From contig JAGMWG010000013.1 in NCBI GenBank assembly GCA_020744225.1, forward strand, positions 1,240,001 to 1,304,000: DNA of 64,000 nucleotides, written 5' to 3'. The position numbers were made by a program, and so were the translations under genes. This document shows positions 10,989 to 22,185 of this stretch, in pieces; the first letter of the stretch is position 1; each line of letters starts with the position of its first letter. Origin of the DNA: Paraphoma chrysanthemicola (taxonomy: Eukaryota; Ascomycota; Dothideomycetes; Pleosporales; Phaeosphaeriaceae). A model generated the notes under the pieces. It had not been told where the DNA came from. It made no database searches and saw nothing but the letters and a program-made list of their open reading frames with translations.

Positions 10989-12012
10989 ATGCCGCTACCA
11001 ACACATTTCACGCTCAATACAGGTGCGCAAATACCTGCTGTAGGCTTCGGCACATGGCAGGCGAAACCTGGCGAGGTCGAACGCGCTGTTGAGACGGCCC
11101 TCAGAGCAGGCTACCGACACATCGACTGCGCAGCGATCTACCGCAACGAAGCTGAAGTCGGAGATGGCATTCGAAGAAGCGGAGTACCGCGTTCGGACAT
11201 CTTTATAACTGGAAAGCTGTGGAACACCAAGCATGCGCCAGAGGATGTGGAGGCAGCGCTCGACCGATCATTGCAGTGCCTTGGAGTGGAGTATCTAGAT
11301 CTGTTCTTGATGCATTGGCCAGTGTGAGTAGAGTCTATTTCCTCGCGTGAGTGCTCAGCTGACGAGACGCAGCGCGTTCAATGGCAAGACCGGCAAATGG
11401 TTTCCGCTGCGGGAAGACGGTGTTTTTGACTTGATCAATATCGATCCGGCTGTGACCTACAAAGCGATGGAGAAGCTGTTGTCGACTGGCAAAGTTCGAG
11501 CTATTGGCGTTTCAAACTTCACCATAGACCGACTGAACGACTTGCTCTCCAAGACCGACATCGTGCCCGCTGTCAATCAGGTAGAAGCGCACCCATACCT
11601 GCAGCAACCCGCGCTCTTCGAATTTTGCAAGAGCAAGAACATTCTGATCGAAGCATACTCACCGCTCGGCAACAACCAGACTGGAGAGCCGCGCACAGTC
11701 GACGATGAACTTGTTGGTGTGTTGGGCCGACGGCTAGGCATGGATGGCGGCCAGCTGTTGGCGACGTGGGGCATTCAGCGCGGCACCGTCGTTCTGCCGA
11801 AGAGCGTTACACCCAGCAGAATCAAGAGCAACTTGCAGGTCAAGGAATTGCCAAAGGATGCGTTTGAGGAATTGAGTGCACTCGAGAGGCACAAGCGGTT
11901 CAATCAACAGACGCGCTGGGGTTACGACATTTTCCAGGAGCTGGGAGAAGAGAAGGTGCGCAAGATCGCGGAAGACTGCACGGAAGAGAACAAGGAGAAA
12001 TTTACTGTATAA
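10989..12012 (+). CDS. Aldo-keto reductase (AKR)
   Basis: Two exons, 10989-11323 and 11373-12012, with a 49-bp intron, encode 324 residues. The catalytic tetrad is visible: Asp46 and Tyr51 in DCAAIYRNE, Lys76 in ITGKLWN and His109 in LMHWPV. The C-terminal half has GVSNFT, EAHPYLQQ, YSPLG and the NADPH-binding LPKSVTPSRIKSN segment. The length is normal for the GCY1/xylose-reductase-like AKRs, which reduce aldehydes and sugar carbonyls with NADPH in the cytosol. It is divergent from the Zn2Cys6 gene, with 316 bp of shared promoter, so both may respond together. It could act on the aldehyde released by the A-T-R enzyme, or be a general sugar reductase. Confidence 0.93.
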
Positions 12013-12465
12013 CACACGGTAGAGGGACTATCATCTTAGACCATGGCCAATGCAATAGATAGAAGGTGCGAGGCTTCGCGCATCACAAGACGCGCCTGTT
12101 GGTGCCAAGACACTTAAAACTTAGCGCGTTTGATTCCTCCTCACGTCATCACGTTTTATTTTCTTTCACTTCGATCGTCCGTCTCGATGCTCTGCTCTGT
12201 CGGTTTGTGCTTTTAGCTTCTGTTTATCATGACTTGGCGTCCTCTCAGTGAGTTGCGTGACTGCGGGGTAATTTTCGTATTCCGAGCGCGTGTCACGTTC
12301 GCAGAAAGCAGATGCGAGACACGAATAGATTGCATTCCACGAATACGATCGTCCCACGCCGGTGTGACCTTGAAGCTGAGCCATGTCAGCTCTTACCCGT
12401 GATGGACTAAAACTTCCTATAAAAGGACAGGGTCTGATAGAAGCGGCTGAACACCTTGCGCCAAA
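12013..12465. promoter_or_regulatory. Intergenic with TATA box for the secreted protein
   Basis: No gene is seen. TATAAAA at 12418-12424 lies 42 bp before the ATG at 12466, a good core-promoter position for the following gene. Confidence 0.55.
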
Positions 12466-13115
12466 ATGAAGTTTATCGATTCTGCTCTGATTGCAATTGC
12501 TCTGTGCAGCCTTGCCGTCGCTGTTGCAGAACAGAAAAACAAGGAGTGCTATCCAATCCGAGAGCCTAAACTAGCGAGATACGATGACCTTCCCTTCGTT
12601 GAGCCTGGTCCCAATCCCATTCCGCCGCATTACTATGGGTTGAGCTATGTAACCTTCCAGGTGGATCAGCACGATGGCTTCATCCCGCCGACTTCTGGAA
12701 ATCAAACAGCCATGGCCTTCGGTGGAAGTGGGAATATCACCATACCTGACTCGTATGTCATCTCTCGCCCTCTCACTCTTGCGGAACGTTAACACGAACC
12801 AGTCCGCCCAAACAGAATTTCGATCTGCACTCATTTTCATATTCGTGCGTCTCTGGAGTTCCCCAACCAGAGTGCGCAATCAGCATCTGGGGCTGGAAAA
12901 CAAGTGGTCGCACCATCAAGCGCGTCATCACGTTTCCGAAGCTTGACCCGGGGCATGTCATTGAAGACTTCAAGATGAATGCGACAAGCTTTGGTCGAGA
13001 GTGGCAGGGTCTGAAGAGTTTAGGCTTTAGCATTGCACGAAAGGACAATGGTGGCGACATGTATGGCGGATTGGCATTGGACGATGTCCGATACACGATT
13101 GTTACTGGCTGCTGA
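12466..13115 (+). CDS. Small secreted protein, unknown function
   Basis: Two exons, 12466-12752 and 12803-13115, with a 50-bp intron (GTATGT..CCAG), encode 199 residues. Residues 1-21 form a signal peptide (hydrophobic ALIAIALCSLAVAVA). The mature protein has Cys in KECYP, YSCVSG, PECAIS and the final TGC, consistent with two disulfides, and sequons NQT, NIT and NAT. The pattern of aromatic beta-strand-like segments (SYSCV, CAISIWGWK, LGFSIA, LALDDVRYT) recurs in secreted fungal proteins that I recognise only as hypothetical; a jelly-roll carbohydrate-binding fold is a guess. A strong TATA box precedes it. It may be extracellular or wall-associated. Confidence 0.8.
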
Positions 13116-13406
13116 GTGGGTCAAATCACGTCTACTTCAAGTTGCGCTTAGGAGAAAGTCGAAGCAAGTTTAGAGACAGTATTTCTCTGCTGTGCTAGTG
13201 TCCCTATTGGAGATAATGTAGCCAGCAGCTCCTCAAACCAACGTATAGGCAGCCGACCGTCCAACCCTGAAGATCTCCTGGACTGGCCAGCATGATGTTC
13301 TTTGGATTTGATTCCTCCTCAACCTGCACATACGTGCTCGCCAAACTCAATCCCTCGGTTTGCCAGATCCGACTCGGTTTGATCCTCCTGCCTCATGTAC
13401 ATGATT

Positions 13407-14028
13407 TCAGAGATGAGGATACCAAGCAACGTTGTCGCGACCAGTGATGTTGACACGACCATACATCAACTCAAGACCACTGGCCTTGGAGCGAGCAGAT
13501 TCTCGAAATTTAACAATCTGCTCGGTTCCCGGCAAGGAGCAGTTCAGGAATCGCCAGTACAGCCCTTGGAGGGAACGAAGGTACGATCCCGCCTTGAAAG
13601 ATCCCAAGACGGTTTCGAGATCTGGATTGCCGTCGATGTGCCCGATCACAAAGGTCACACGGTTCGATGGCAGGTACTGGTCATGAGGAGTGAGAAGCGC
13701 TCCCCATTTCGTGTTTCCAGTAGCGTGTGCACGGACGGCGGTCGCCATCTCATCCTGAAGCAAGTATGGTAGCTCGATGACAATCTCTTTGCCGGAGAAG
13801 AAGCGACCGGGGAAGGGAACACGAAACTTTTCGTCGAATGGCCAGCCAGCGAGACTCAAGCAGGATCCGAACTTTTTCCGCCTCCTTCTTCATCTCATGA
13901 TATACCTCGGCCTTGATGAGCCGGCATGACAAAATGAGGCCTTCCATGATGCCGGTGTCGATGAGGAGCGGCAGAAGGTGCTGATATATCTGCAATCTGA
14001 GCTCGAGCGCAATGGTGAGAAGGCCCAC
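13407..14028 (-). pseudogene. F-box-like/2EXR-like protein gene with a frameshift
   Basis: From the ATG at 14028 the frame reads MGLLTIALELRLQIYQHLL, like the N-terminal LPxEIRLxIY helix of fungal F-box-like proteins, then SCRLIKAEVYHEM. At about 13862 the protein-like sequence moves to another frame, skipping one base, and continues as SLAGWPFDEKFRVPF to the stop at 13407 (GYLRSLQGLYWRF, LELMYGRVNI). Joined it would be about 206 residues. No intron could bridge the gap, so this is either a one-base insertion that killed the gene or a sequence error. The function is unknown; such proteins may be substrate adaptors. The identification rests on the start motif only. Confidence 0.45.
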
Positions 14029-16130
14029 GGGGCGGATTGTGTTCTGACTGTGAGTGCTCTGGCACTATCTGGCTCAACGACAGGCTAAAGACGACAAGAT
14101 GAGGCATACATACCATATCGAAGTGATGGTAGCGGGATGCACACGCTGGAAAAGTTTGAGGCGCAAATGCGAAGCAGGGGTGATTGCTTGCTACGAATGC
14201 TGTCAAGACACAAGAGGTGTATAGAAATTTCCACAGTCTGGAGCCTTGAAATGCGAAAAAGATTGGGTGCTGCGTTTGCGTAGTCGTGGCCCAGGCCACG
14301 CTAGTGCTTGGCATTGCGCAGTAAACACGCGGTGAAGATGCGCAACGCCGTGTGACAGCATCGCAATGACGTCGTGCACCTAACGATAGTATCAAGAGAT
14401 ACCCCAAAGTAACCTCCACTCGTTTTCACGTGCCGTCTAACTCATAGGTAGTCTTCATTCGCAACAGAGACCTGGGCATGTCATCACGTGCGCAAGTAAT
14501 GGCACTGACGTCGTTCCTCGCCCTTCCAGCTTAACTACTCAGTTTAGTCTATGGATACGTCGCTCCGATTGATCGCTGTATGAACGGTTGCACTGGTCTG
14601 TGGCTGTCCTGCAAGCAAGCCTGCTACGAGTTCGAAGCTGAAGCTTGCCGTCACATCAACAACTTTAATCGTGAAACTAGAAAGACAATGAAACTTGGGT
14701 TACCGTACAGCACCTCAATTCGACATCGTCGCCAACTTGAACTATTTGCAGTAGATGGAGGTGCTGATACTGCGGTCTATGCTCGTAGAAGGCGTAGACA
14801 CCCAGGGACTACCAGCTCGTTTTGGCAGTGTGGCGGTCATCTGTGCTTGCATTGATCATAACCATGCGATGACTCAGGTCACATTGCGACGGGACACCCA
14901 ACCAATGAAGACGGTAATCATAAAGCTTCCCTCAGAAGGAATAAAACTCATTTTTGATATTCATTCCGTCTGCAGGTCTTTTCTATACTTGCTACAGCAA
15001 TCTCGTGAGAAAGTACGTTACATTCGCAGGCCTTGTCGGACTCGATAGTCGTTTGCTCCGCATCATCCGGAGCTGAAAGTCCTACGTGTAGTGCATCAAA
15101 GGTGTGTTGTTGATTCCAAATTCAGTGGTGAACGTCAACTTGCAACATGGGAGGAACTTTTGCGAAGCGGAAGGTAGTTCCTGTCACTGGCATAGGAGTG
15201 CGGTGGAAAAAATCGATGGTCATCACACCAAAGCCGACCACTCTGCATCTTCGAGGAACCATCGGAAAAGTGTGTCAAAACCTGTCTGTGATGTCTAGGA
15301 GCAGAGACAAGCACTCCATGTCTTGGACAATTTTTTGTTATCCAATCTGAAGTCATCCTTTGGAGACCTACCTCTGATATGAACATATAGTCTTTCTGGA
15401 TGAATAGGCTATTTTCTCCTACGTGCTCCTGCAACTAATATGTACATATATCGCTTTCGAAAGGTTTGAAACAGACTACTGGTTGTAAAGGTCTGCAGCC
15501 AATTCTTGAAGCCAATTTATGAGCCCAGCTTCCCGTCGAGGCCGCAACTCGGTGGCTCTTTCCTGGTTTAAAGGCCGCATCAATCGTAGCTCCTTGTTTC
15601 AAGTTTGGGGTGCATGCGCATGATCAAATTGCCACCGGTACAAGCACCGACCTGATATCCGCGGGTATTTTGCCCAAGCTATTGCAAGCATTTAACCGAG
15701 CATCACAAGCCTAACAAGCTTTCTGCAACAAGCCGGTATGGAAATCTTATGCAGCTGCAGCAGGCATTCCCCGCAAGTACGGCTACACATGCTCCTGATA
15801 TGAAAATGAGCTGCAGCAACGCCTGCGTATCAGGGCTTGACCTAGTCGTGTGCGCGGCTCATGTTTCACCGCTAATTTGCGACTCTGGGACAATAGCGCA
15901 ATGCCCGGGGTAAAATTAGTCCTCTTGCACCCTGTTTGCACTTTGTTGGCCCGGGTGCGAAACGTATGCAATTAGTTTGGTGGCCATCAATATCGCCTTG
16001 ATCAACCGCATAGCCGGATAATACCCTCCGTGACCTACATAAAGCATCATGTCGTCCCTTCTAAGCATTCGCCAAGCAGCTTCCAAGCCTCTTCAATCAA
16101 AGCCTACTGCTATCGTTCCAATCTTGCATC
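14029..16130. other. Intergenic, no convincing gene
   Basis: This 2.1-kb stretch has only short frames without motifs (for example about 14580-14855 and 15104-15298). The last few hundred bases must hold the xylanase promoter. I did not find a clear GGCTAA-type XlnR site by eye. Confidence 0.5.
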
Positions 16131-16864
16131 ATGGTTGCCATCAGCCAGCTCGCTCTCGCTCTTGCGACATTTGTCGGCGCCTTTGCCGCTCCCGCCGCCG
16201 AAGCCGCTGCTGAGCCCACCTTCGAAGCTCCCGACTTCGAACTCACAAGTAAGGACTTGATGAAACGCCAGGACTACAACCAGAACTACAAGACCAGTGG
16301 CAACGTAAACTTCAGTCCCACCAACAATGGATATTCCGTCCAATTCTCCAATGCTGGAGATTTTGTTGTTGGCAAGGGATGGAAGACGGGCACTACTCGG
16401 TAATTCACCTGTCGTTTGAAACTAATGAAGACCCATTCACGTTTCGCAGTAAAATCAACTTTAGCGGCTCCACCAGCGCCACCGCCGGCACAGTCCTGGT
16501 CTCCGTCTACGGCTGGACCACGAATCCGCTAATCGAGTACTATGTGCAAGAATACACTAGCAACGGCGCCGGTTCTGCGCAAGGCCAGAAGGTCGGCACA
16601 GTCACTTGCGACGGCTCCGTGTACGATATTTGGAAGCATCAGCAAGTCAACCAGCCCTCAATCCAGGGCACTTCGACATTCTGGCAGTATATCAGCAACA
16701 GGCAGACCAAGCGTCCCGGCAGCGGAACGGTCACAACCTCATGTCACTTTGATGCGTGGAAGAAGCTGGGCCTGAATCTGGGGACGCACAACTACCAGAC
16801 ACTTTCCACCGAGGGCTGGGGCAATGCTGGTGGAAGCTCGCAGTACACTGTCAGTGGATCTTGA
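16131..16864 (+). CDS. GH11 endo-1,4-beta-xylanase, secreted
   Basis: Two exons, 16131-16399 and 16450-16864, with a 50-bp intron, encode 227 residues. Residues 1-19 are a signal peptide. A short propeptide ends at Lys45-Arg46, a Kex2-type site that exposes an N-terminal Gln. The beta-jelly-roll GH11 domain follows, with nucleophile Glu119 in NPLIEYYV and acid/base Glu211 in LSTEGWG. SGTVTT and LGLNLGTHNYQ are family signatures. The enzyme cuts the xylan backbone outside the cell. The usual TEGYQ is TEGWG here and TYDIYTTTRYN is VYDIWKHQQVN, so this is a divergent member. It is intact between two decayed F-box-like genes. Confidence 0.95.
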
Positions 16865-17378
16865 GTTCGCTGAAACGACTGGACGAGACGCTATTCAGTG
16901 GACCTTTCGACAAGTTAGAGAAAGGAACTTGCTTCCTACATCTGGTAGGGCGATCATTCTTTATGCCTTCGTGTCTTGCCTCAAGATCCATCGATTTGAT
17001 ATCATTGTTTCAAGATATGAAGCCTTTATCTTGTATATATTCAGTATCGGGTCGACTTGGAACCTTATTATTTCACGACTTGGATGTTTTGTTTTGACTA
17101 CACAATGCATATATATCGTCGAGTCAGCATACCTGCCACAAACCAATACATCGTTACGGCTAAAGTGTTCTCACAATGTTTTCTATGCAATCGGAGTGAT
17201 TGCGGAGGATGTGGTGGTCCCAATGCGGCTTAGTGGATGGTATATAGGAGCATCTTAATCTTCTTCTCCTGTCTCACCACCCAGACCAGTCGCCGAGCCT
17301 TAACTCCAATTACAACGCATGCATTCCAAATTCGGAGACTTAAACCCCTCCAGGAACGCGAAATCATCTCAGAACAAC
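16865..17378. other. Intergenic, no gene seen
   Basis: AT-rich 3' flank of the xylanase and leader of the following broken gene. No motif-bearing frame was found. Confidence 0.5.
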
Positions 17379-17906
17379 ATGTCTCCAGTAGATCAGATGC
17401 AATCGTGTTTCTTCGATCTCCTACCAGGTGAGATCCGAGTCAATGTCAACGAAAAAGTACTCGCAGTCTTCAAAGGTGACGATACAGTTACCAAGAATGC
17501 CCTGCTTTCATGCAAGAGATTGGAGAAGGAGCTTGAAGTGGAGCTGGCCTACATTTTCCAACAGAACCTGGCTGCCACGATTTCGGATGTGCAACGGCCT
17601 TGGGCACGGACATTCTCAAAACCTGACCCTCTGAGCATCAAGGTATCGGGAGATTCGTTCCAGCTGCACACCATCGAAGTTTCCGTTGTCGTATTCAAAT
17701 CCGTACTTGCAAGCCCCGAAGTTCCCGAAAACATCTCCGCGTTCGAGCTGCTCCGGCTACTAACAGAGTTTCTCCTCCGGTAGCTGACTTTCACACTTCA
17801 GCAAAATGTGGTGTCTACACTGGCACACTGTAGTCTCCGATATGAGTGGGGCATCGAATCTTATGACCAATTTCTGCACCTCGTTTGGCAACCTACTAGA
17901 CTATAG
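17379..17906 (+). pseudogene. F-box-like protein gene with an in-frame TAG
   Basis: From the ATG at 17379 (MSPVDQMQ) the frame encodes 134 residues with a FFDLLPGEIRVNVNEKVL start resembling the LPxEIRxxIY helix, then LLSCKRLEKELEVELAY and LHTIEVSVVVFKSVL. It meets TAG at 17781-17783. The same frame then continues protein-like (LTFTLQQNVVSTL, SLRYEWGIESYDQF) to TAG at 17904. Two readings are possible: a CAG codon changed to TAG, giving a pseudogene, or a 54-bp intron at 17779-17832 with a poor donor (GTAGCT) and a TGTAG acceptor that removes the stop in frame. A further fragment in another frame (about 17906-18156, PEQLVFRRDAEIIG) may be a shifted C-terminus. The function is unknown. Confidence 0.4.
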
Positions 17907-18330
17907 ACAATTTGATAATGGCAACAACATCAAGCCTGAACAGCTGGTGTTTCGACGGGATGCTGAGATCATAGGAGACTATCCGCAAGCCACGACTCTG
18001 CTACTATGGTCGGTGTGCCATAAATCACGCGCCTTTGATGCGCAGGTGCATAACGCCGAAGGACCTGTTGGACTTGACCAATTTCGGGTGAATAGCCCGT
18101 CTGATGCGGTATCGTATCCACCATTCAGCGCGACTTTGACGCGCAAGTCTACCTAATCTGGTATTCTGTTGTAGGCATCTCGAAATGCTGCTCTAATCCG
18201 CTCGTACTGTCTATATCATGTTGCGTACCTCAGCTCATGTAAAATATTGGTTTCATTGTTCTTCATGTCAATCTCGCTGTCATAACATCAAAGTGAAATT
18301 GTTTGTGGAACATGAACTACGAATTGCGTA

Positions 18331-18395
18331 ACGTGTTTTATAAGCGAGCGGCGCGTACAACCGAGCGGCGCACCCCACCAGCTTTGATCACCTCT
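18331..18395 (+). repeat. Left terminal inverted repeat of transposon copy 1
   Basis: 65 bp, identical to the reverse complement of 20118-20182. It starts with acgtgttttataagcgag and contains cgagcggcgc at 18345-18354 and again at 18362-18371, the likely transposase-binding iterons. Confidence 0.95.
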
Positions 18396-18411
18396 CTCAT
18401 CTCAACAGACA

Positions 18412-20061
18412 ATGGTTCAACGCAACGTTACTCAAATACTCCCAAATGAAGCCAATATTCAGCTTGCTATCTCAGCTATCTCAGCTAACCAACTGCAAGG
18501 CAATCGATCTGCTGCAGCAGTCTACAACGTAGCTGAAACAACACTCCGCCGCCGACGCGCTGGTATTGCTTCTCGACGCGATTGCCAGCCCAACTCAAAG
18601 AAGCTCACCCAGCTAGAGGAGGAGGTGATTGTCAGACATATACTCGACCTTGATCGACGTGGATTCGCGCCCACGTACGCAGCTGTACGTGATATGGCTG
18701 ATAAGCTGCTGGCTGCGCGCTCTGCTAGTCACGTTGGCGTCCACTGGGCGCGCAACTTTGTCAGGCGTACAGACAGTCTTACGACGCGTTTCAATCGAGC
18801 GTACGATAGGCAGAGAGCTCTGTGTGAAGATTCTATCCTTATACAACGCTGGTTTGAGCTTGTAGAGGAGACAAAAGCCAAGTGGGGTATCTGCGATGAG
18901 GACGTCTATAACTTTGACGAGGCTGGCTTTATGATGGGCAAGATCACGACTCAGCTTGTCGTGACTGGGTCAGAGAGGAGAGGCCGGCCAAAGGCTATTC
19001 AGCCTGGCAATCGTGAGTGGGTGACGGTGATCGCTGCAATCAACGCTGCTGGCTGGACAGTCCCACCCTTTCTCATCTTTGCTGGCCAGTATCACCTGTC
19101 TGCCTGGTACGAAGAGGCAGCTATCCCACGCGACTGGGTGATCGCAGTTAGCGACAACGGCTGGACAAACAACGACCTTGGAGTTGCGTGGTTAAAGCAC
19201 TTCAACGCTCACACGAAGACTCGTGTTGTAGGTGCGCGTCGCCTGCTTGTCCTTGATGGCCATGAGAGTCACCACTCTCTTGAATTTCAAGAGCTCTGCA
19301 AGGAGAACAATATCTATACGCTCTGCATGCCACCTTACTCATCTCATCTGCTGCAGCCTCTTGATGTTGGCTGCTTCTCGCCGTTAAAGCGCGCGTACAG
19401 CCGCGAGGTTGAGGCTCTTATCTGACACCACATCAACCACATTACGAAGCTTGAGTTTCTTCCAGCTTTCAAGGCAGCCTTTGACCGCGCGTTCACGACA
19501 GCTAATATCTGCTCAGCCTTTCGAGGCGCAGGCCTTGTACCTCTTCAGCCAGACGCTGTCTTGTCAAAGCTGGACGTACAGCTGCGTACACCTACACCTG
19601 CTGCTCTGCCAGAGGCTGTCTAGCAGGCTCGTACGCCGAGTAACGCGCGTGAGCTTGAGGCTCAATCAACGCTGATTCGCGAGCACGTACGCCAACACAA
19701 GAGCTCCTCGCCTGCGTCAATTATTGAGGCAATTAATCAGCTTAAGAAGGGCGCTGAAGTGATGATCCTGTCAGCTGAGCTGATGCGCGAGAGGATCACC
19801 AGCCTTGAAAAGGCTAACGAGGCAGCATCAAAGCGAAAGCAGCGCAAGAAAAAGCGTGTACAGAAGCAGGGAGTCTTAACAAAGGGAGCTGGCGAGGATA
19901 TACTTACCCAACGTGAGGCTGATCAGCAGATTGCTCGTGAAGAGCGTCGAGGTGGAGAGCAATCAGGCCTCAGCCGCCAGGCTCTTGCGCGCTGCAGCAG
20001 GTGCAGAGAGACTGGGCACAACGCCCGTACGTGCAAAAAAGACTCTGTAGATACTACTTAA
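18412..20061 (+). pseudogene. Pogo/Fot1 DDE transposase with two nonsense codons
   Basis: A single frame of 550 codons. The N-terminus is a psq/CENP-B type helix-turn-helix region (AAAVYNVAETTLRRRRAG, then VGVHWARNFVRR). The DDE_1 catalytic part has acidic residues in YNFDEAGFM, VLDGHESHH and LQPLDVGCF, the D-D-D form of pogo elements. The C-terminus is Lys/Arg-rich and ends in a CCHC zinc knuckle, CSRCRETGHNARTC. In-frame TGA at 19423-19425 (where relatives have Arg) and TAG at 19621-19623 (probably Gln) interrupt it; both are C-to-T changes. Cut-and-paste transposition would be its role; this copy should yield only a 337-residue product ending after the third catalytic Asp. Confidence 0.92.
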
Positions 20062-20117
20062 TCTATCGTATTACTATCTATATACTGCTATCTATTGTGG
20101 TTGAGTTGTACGCTCGA

Positions 20118-20182
20118 AGAGGTGATCAAAGCTGGTGGGGTGCGCCGCTCGGTTGTACGCGCCGCTCGCTTATAAAACACGT
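20118..20182 (-). repeat. Right terminal inverted repeat of transposon copy 1
   Basis: 65 bp, exact inverted copy of 18331-18395, followed by the TA target duplication at 20183-20184. Confidence 0.95.
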
Positions 20183-20184
20183 TA

Positions 20185-20546
20185 GTTGGCTTTATTTGAA
20201 TCCTATCAAACTCATGCAAATCTTAAAATAGATAGCAGGGGGGTTAGTATATATTATCTGTGCCTACAATTGCAAAGTTTCCAATCTATATATACTGTGA
20301 CAGAAGGCCACAATGTATTGCTTCAGAGACGGGACGATCTCACTACCTCTTGTGCTGTAACAACGTTCGTACGCCACAAAGCAATGTTGGTGAAAATGGA
20401 ATCTTTTGCCATGAATATTCATTCCGCACGAGACAATACGTACCTAAGATTGATTTTTACAAGTCTTTTGCCTAACGCTACGAGGATCATAATCAAGCAA
20501 CCTCGACCTGGCATCATCGAGCTTCACGTATCCAGAGCATTGGTAC
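20185..20546. other. Intergenic between transposon and glycosyltransferase
   Basis: No gene is seen. The stretch is AT-rich with frequent TA steps, in keeping with RIP-like decay of the transposon flank. Confidence 0.45.
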
Positions 20547-22185
20547 TCAACCTTTGAATGCGCCACTGCTCTTGATACCACCTTCAACTTCCTGCCAGCG
20601 TCTTACTATGTCTTGAATGACAGTATCAAATACCTCGCTCAAGTTGTATCTCTCAAAGTTTTTGCTCATGGCGATCGCGTTGCGCTTGTACTTCTCGTCT
20701 TCTAGCGCCTTGACGATGCCATCTCTAAGTTGATCTACAGTTGGATCAATGCGTCCAAGATTGATGCCAACTTCTTTCCAATCAGCGATTGTGTTTGTCA
20801 CTTTCTTATCCTGACCCGTGCCCGCAAGCACCATTGGAATGCCCTGGCTGAGACTTGATATGACTGCACCAAAGCCGCCATTATTCACGAGGACGTCGAG
20901 CTAATTGAGTCAGATTGATATATGGATTGCTTGACTAGAAACATACCTTGGGAATCAGCAAGTCGTAGGGCACGAATTTGGCCACTCGGGTATTTTTCGG
21001 AATGACCAGGTTTGGCACATCTTTCACTTCGACCGCTACGGTGGTCGCAATGACCAGAATGTCATCCCGGTCCTTTAACGCCTCCAAAGTGGGAAGCAAT
21101 AGGTCGCCCATGTTTGTGCCTAAAGTTCCCTGACTGACAGCCACGATTTTCTTGCCAGCTGTCTTTGCTACTGCAATATCATCCCACCATTCCGGCAAGT
21201 CGTGATCAGAACTTTTTTGTTGCTTATTCCTTGGAAAAGTCCCAAAGTAATGAACATTAGGTCGTAGGTCGCTTCTCGGATACTCAAACTCTGGAACGCC
21301 AAGCACCATGAGGTGATCTGGGACGAATGCCATGGTATGATAGGTATGCCAATCGTGTATTTCGACTGATCCTAGATCCTTTGCCTTTCGCCAGAAGGCT
21401 TCAGTAATGTTCCGTGTCGCATCATCCATATTATGACGCTGGTTTGCTTCGTGATGGATCGAGGCTGCGTCTGAACTAGTCTGCGGACGCTTGCCCATGT
21501 GGAAGGGATATGTGTCGACCGAATCGAGAGTTAAAGGATGGCAGCTGAGAGCGACACTGGCGTCGGGCTTAATACCTGGAGCGCCAAGGAGAATTGGGAT
21601 GTGACCGCCAAATGGCAGGTCGTAAAGCGATATCAGTGGCTTGCTGCTGCCATGTGCCTCACGAAAGCCAGAGAAGACACGTTGCAGTGTGTCGTGCTGA
21701 TCTGGCATGCCCTCGACGACGGCCTTAGTCTCCAGAAAGACCCTTTCCTCCACGCTACCGGGTTTGAGTGTTTTCAGCACTTGATAGTCCTCTACTGACA
21801 GTTTGTCCGGCTGGCCAATTATTGGTTGGAAAGTAATGTTTGCATGCAGATTGCCGACCTCCTGTTCAAAAACGCGGCCAGTGATGAAAGTTATTGGGTA
21901 ACCCAAGTCTGCAAGTGCGACCGCAATTCTTGCGATCTTCTCGTAGTGTGACCAGTGTGGGAATGCGGTCACGATCAGTGGCGTGTCGGCACGGAGAAGC
22001 GGTCCAGGTAGTGATGGATCACGGAGGAACGGCGCATTCATGATGAAAGGAAGCATCACATTTCCGGCGTCTTGGAGCGCTGTAGGATACCAGGCCTGAA
22101 GGGAGAGTAATGCGACAATGGGAAAGACGGCGAGTACTAGAAGTCGCGCTGTGAACGTCATCGTTGGGGTTGTGTGTTTTGTCAA
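20547..22185 (-). CDS. UDP-glycosyltransferase (GT1 family), membrane-anchored
   Basis: Two exons, 22185-20947 and 20900-20547, with a 46-bp intron (GTATGT..TTAG), encode 530 residues (522 from the second Met at 22161). A hydrophobic segment at about residues 12-32 is a signal anchor. The N-terminal GT-B lobe binds the acceptor (LIVTAFPHWSHYEKIARIAVAL). The C-terminal lobe spans the intron and holds the UDP-sugar motif, NNGGFGAVISSL..GIPMVLAGTGQDK, the fungal form of the UGT signature with the usual HCGWNS reduced to NNGGFG. Such enzymes glycosylate small molecules, sterols or toxins. It is intact and uninterrupted, yet lies between a transposon and pseudogenes, so it may be a recently acquired or retained accessory gene. 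The acceptor is unknown. Confidence 0.88.

Larger units (their letters stand above)
18331..20182 (+). mobile_element. Fot1/pogo-type DNA transposon, copy 1 (1852 bp)
   Basis: The element has 65-bp perfect terminal inverted repeats (18331-18395 and 20118-20182) and is flanked by TA on both sides (18329-18330, 20183-20184), the target duplication of Tc1/mariner-pogo elements. One transposase frame fills the inside. Each repeat carries a 10-base motif, cgagcggcgc, twice with 17-bp spacing. Perfect repeats suggest recent insertion, although two nonsense codons make it non-autonomous. A relative lies at 30460-32310. Confidence 0.95.

Noticed and set aside
14580..14855. Small Cys-containing plus-strand frame
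   Set aside because: No signal peptide and no family pattern; I could not support an effector call.
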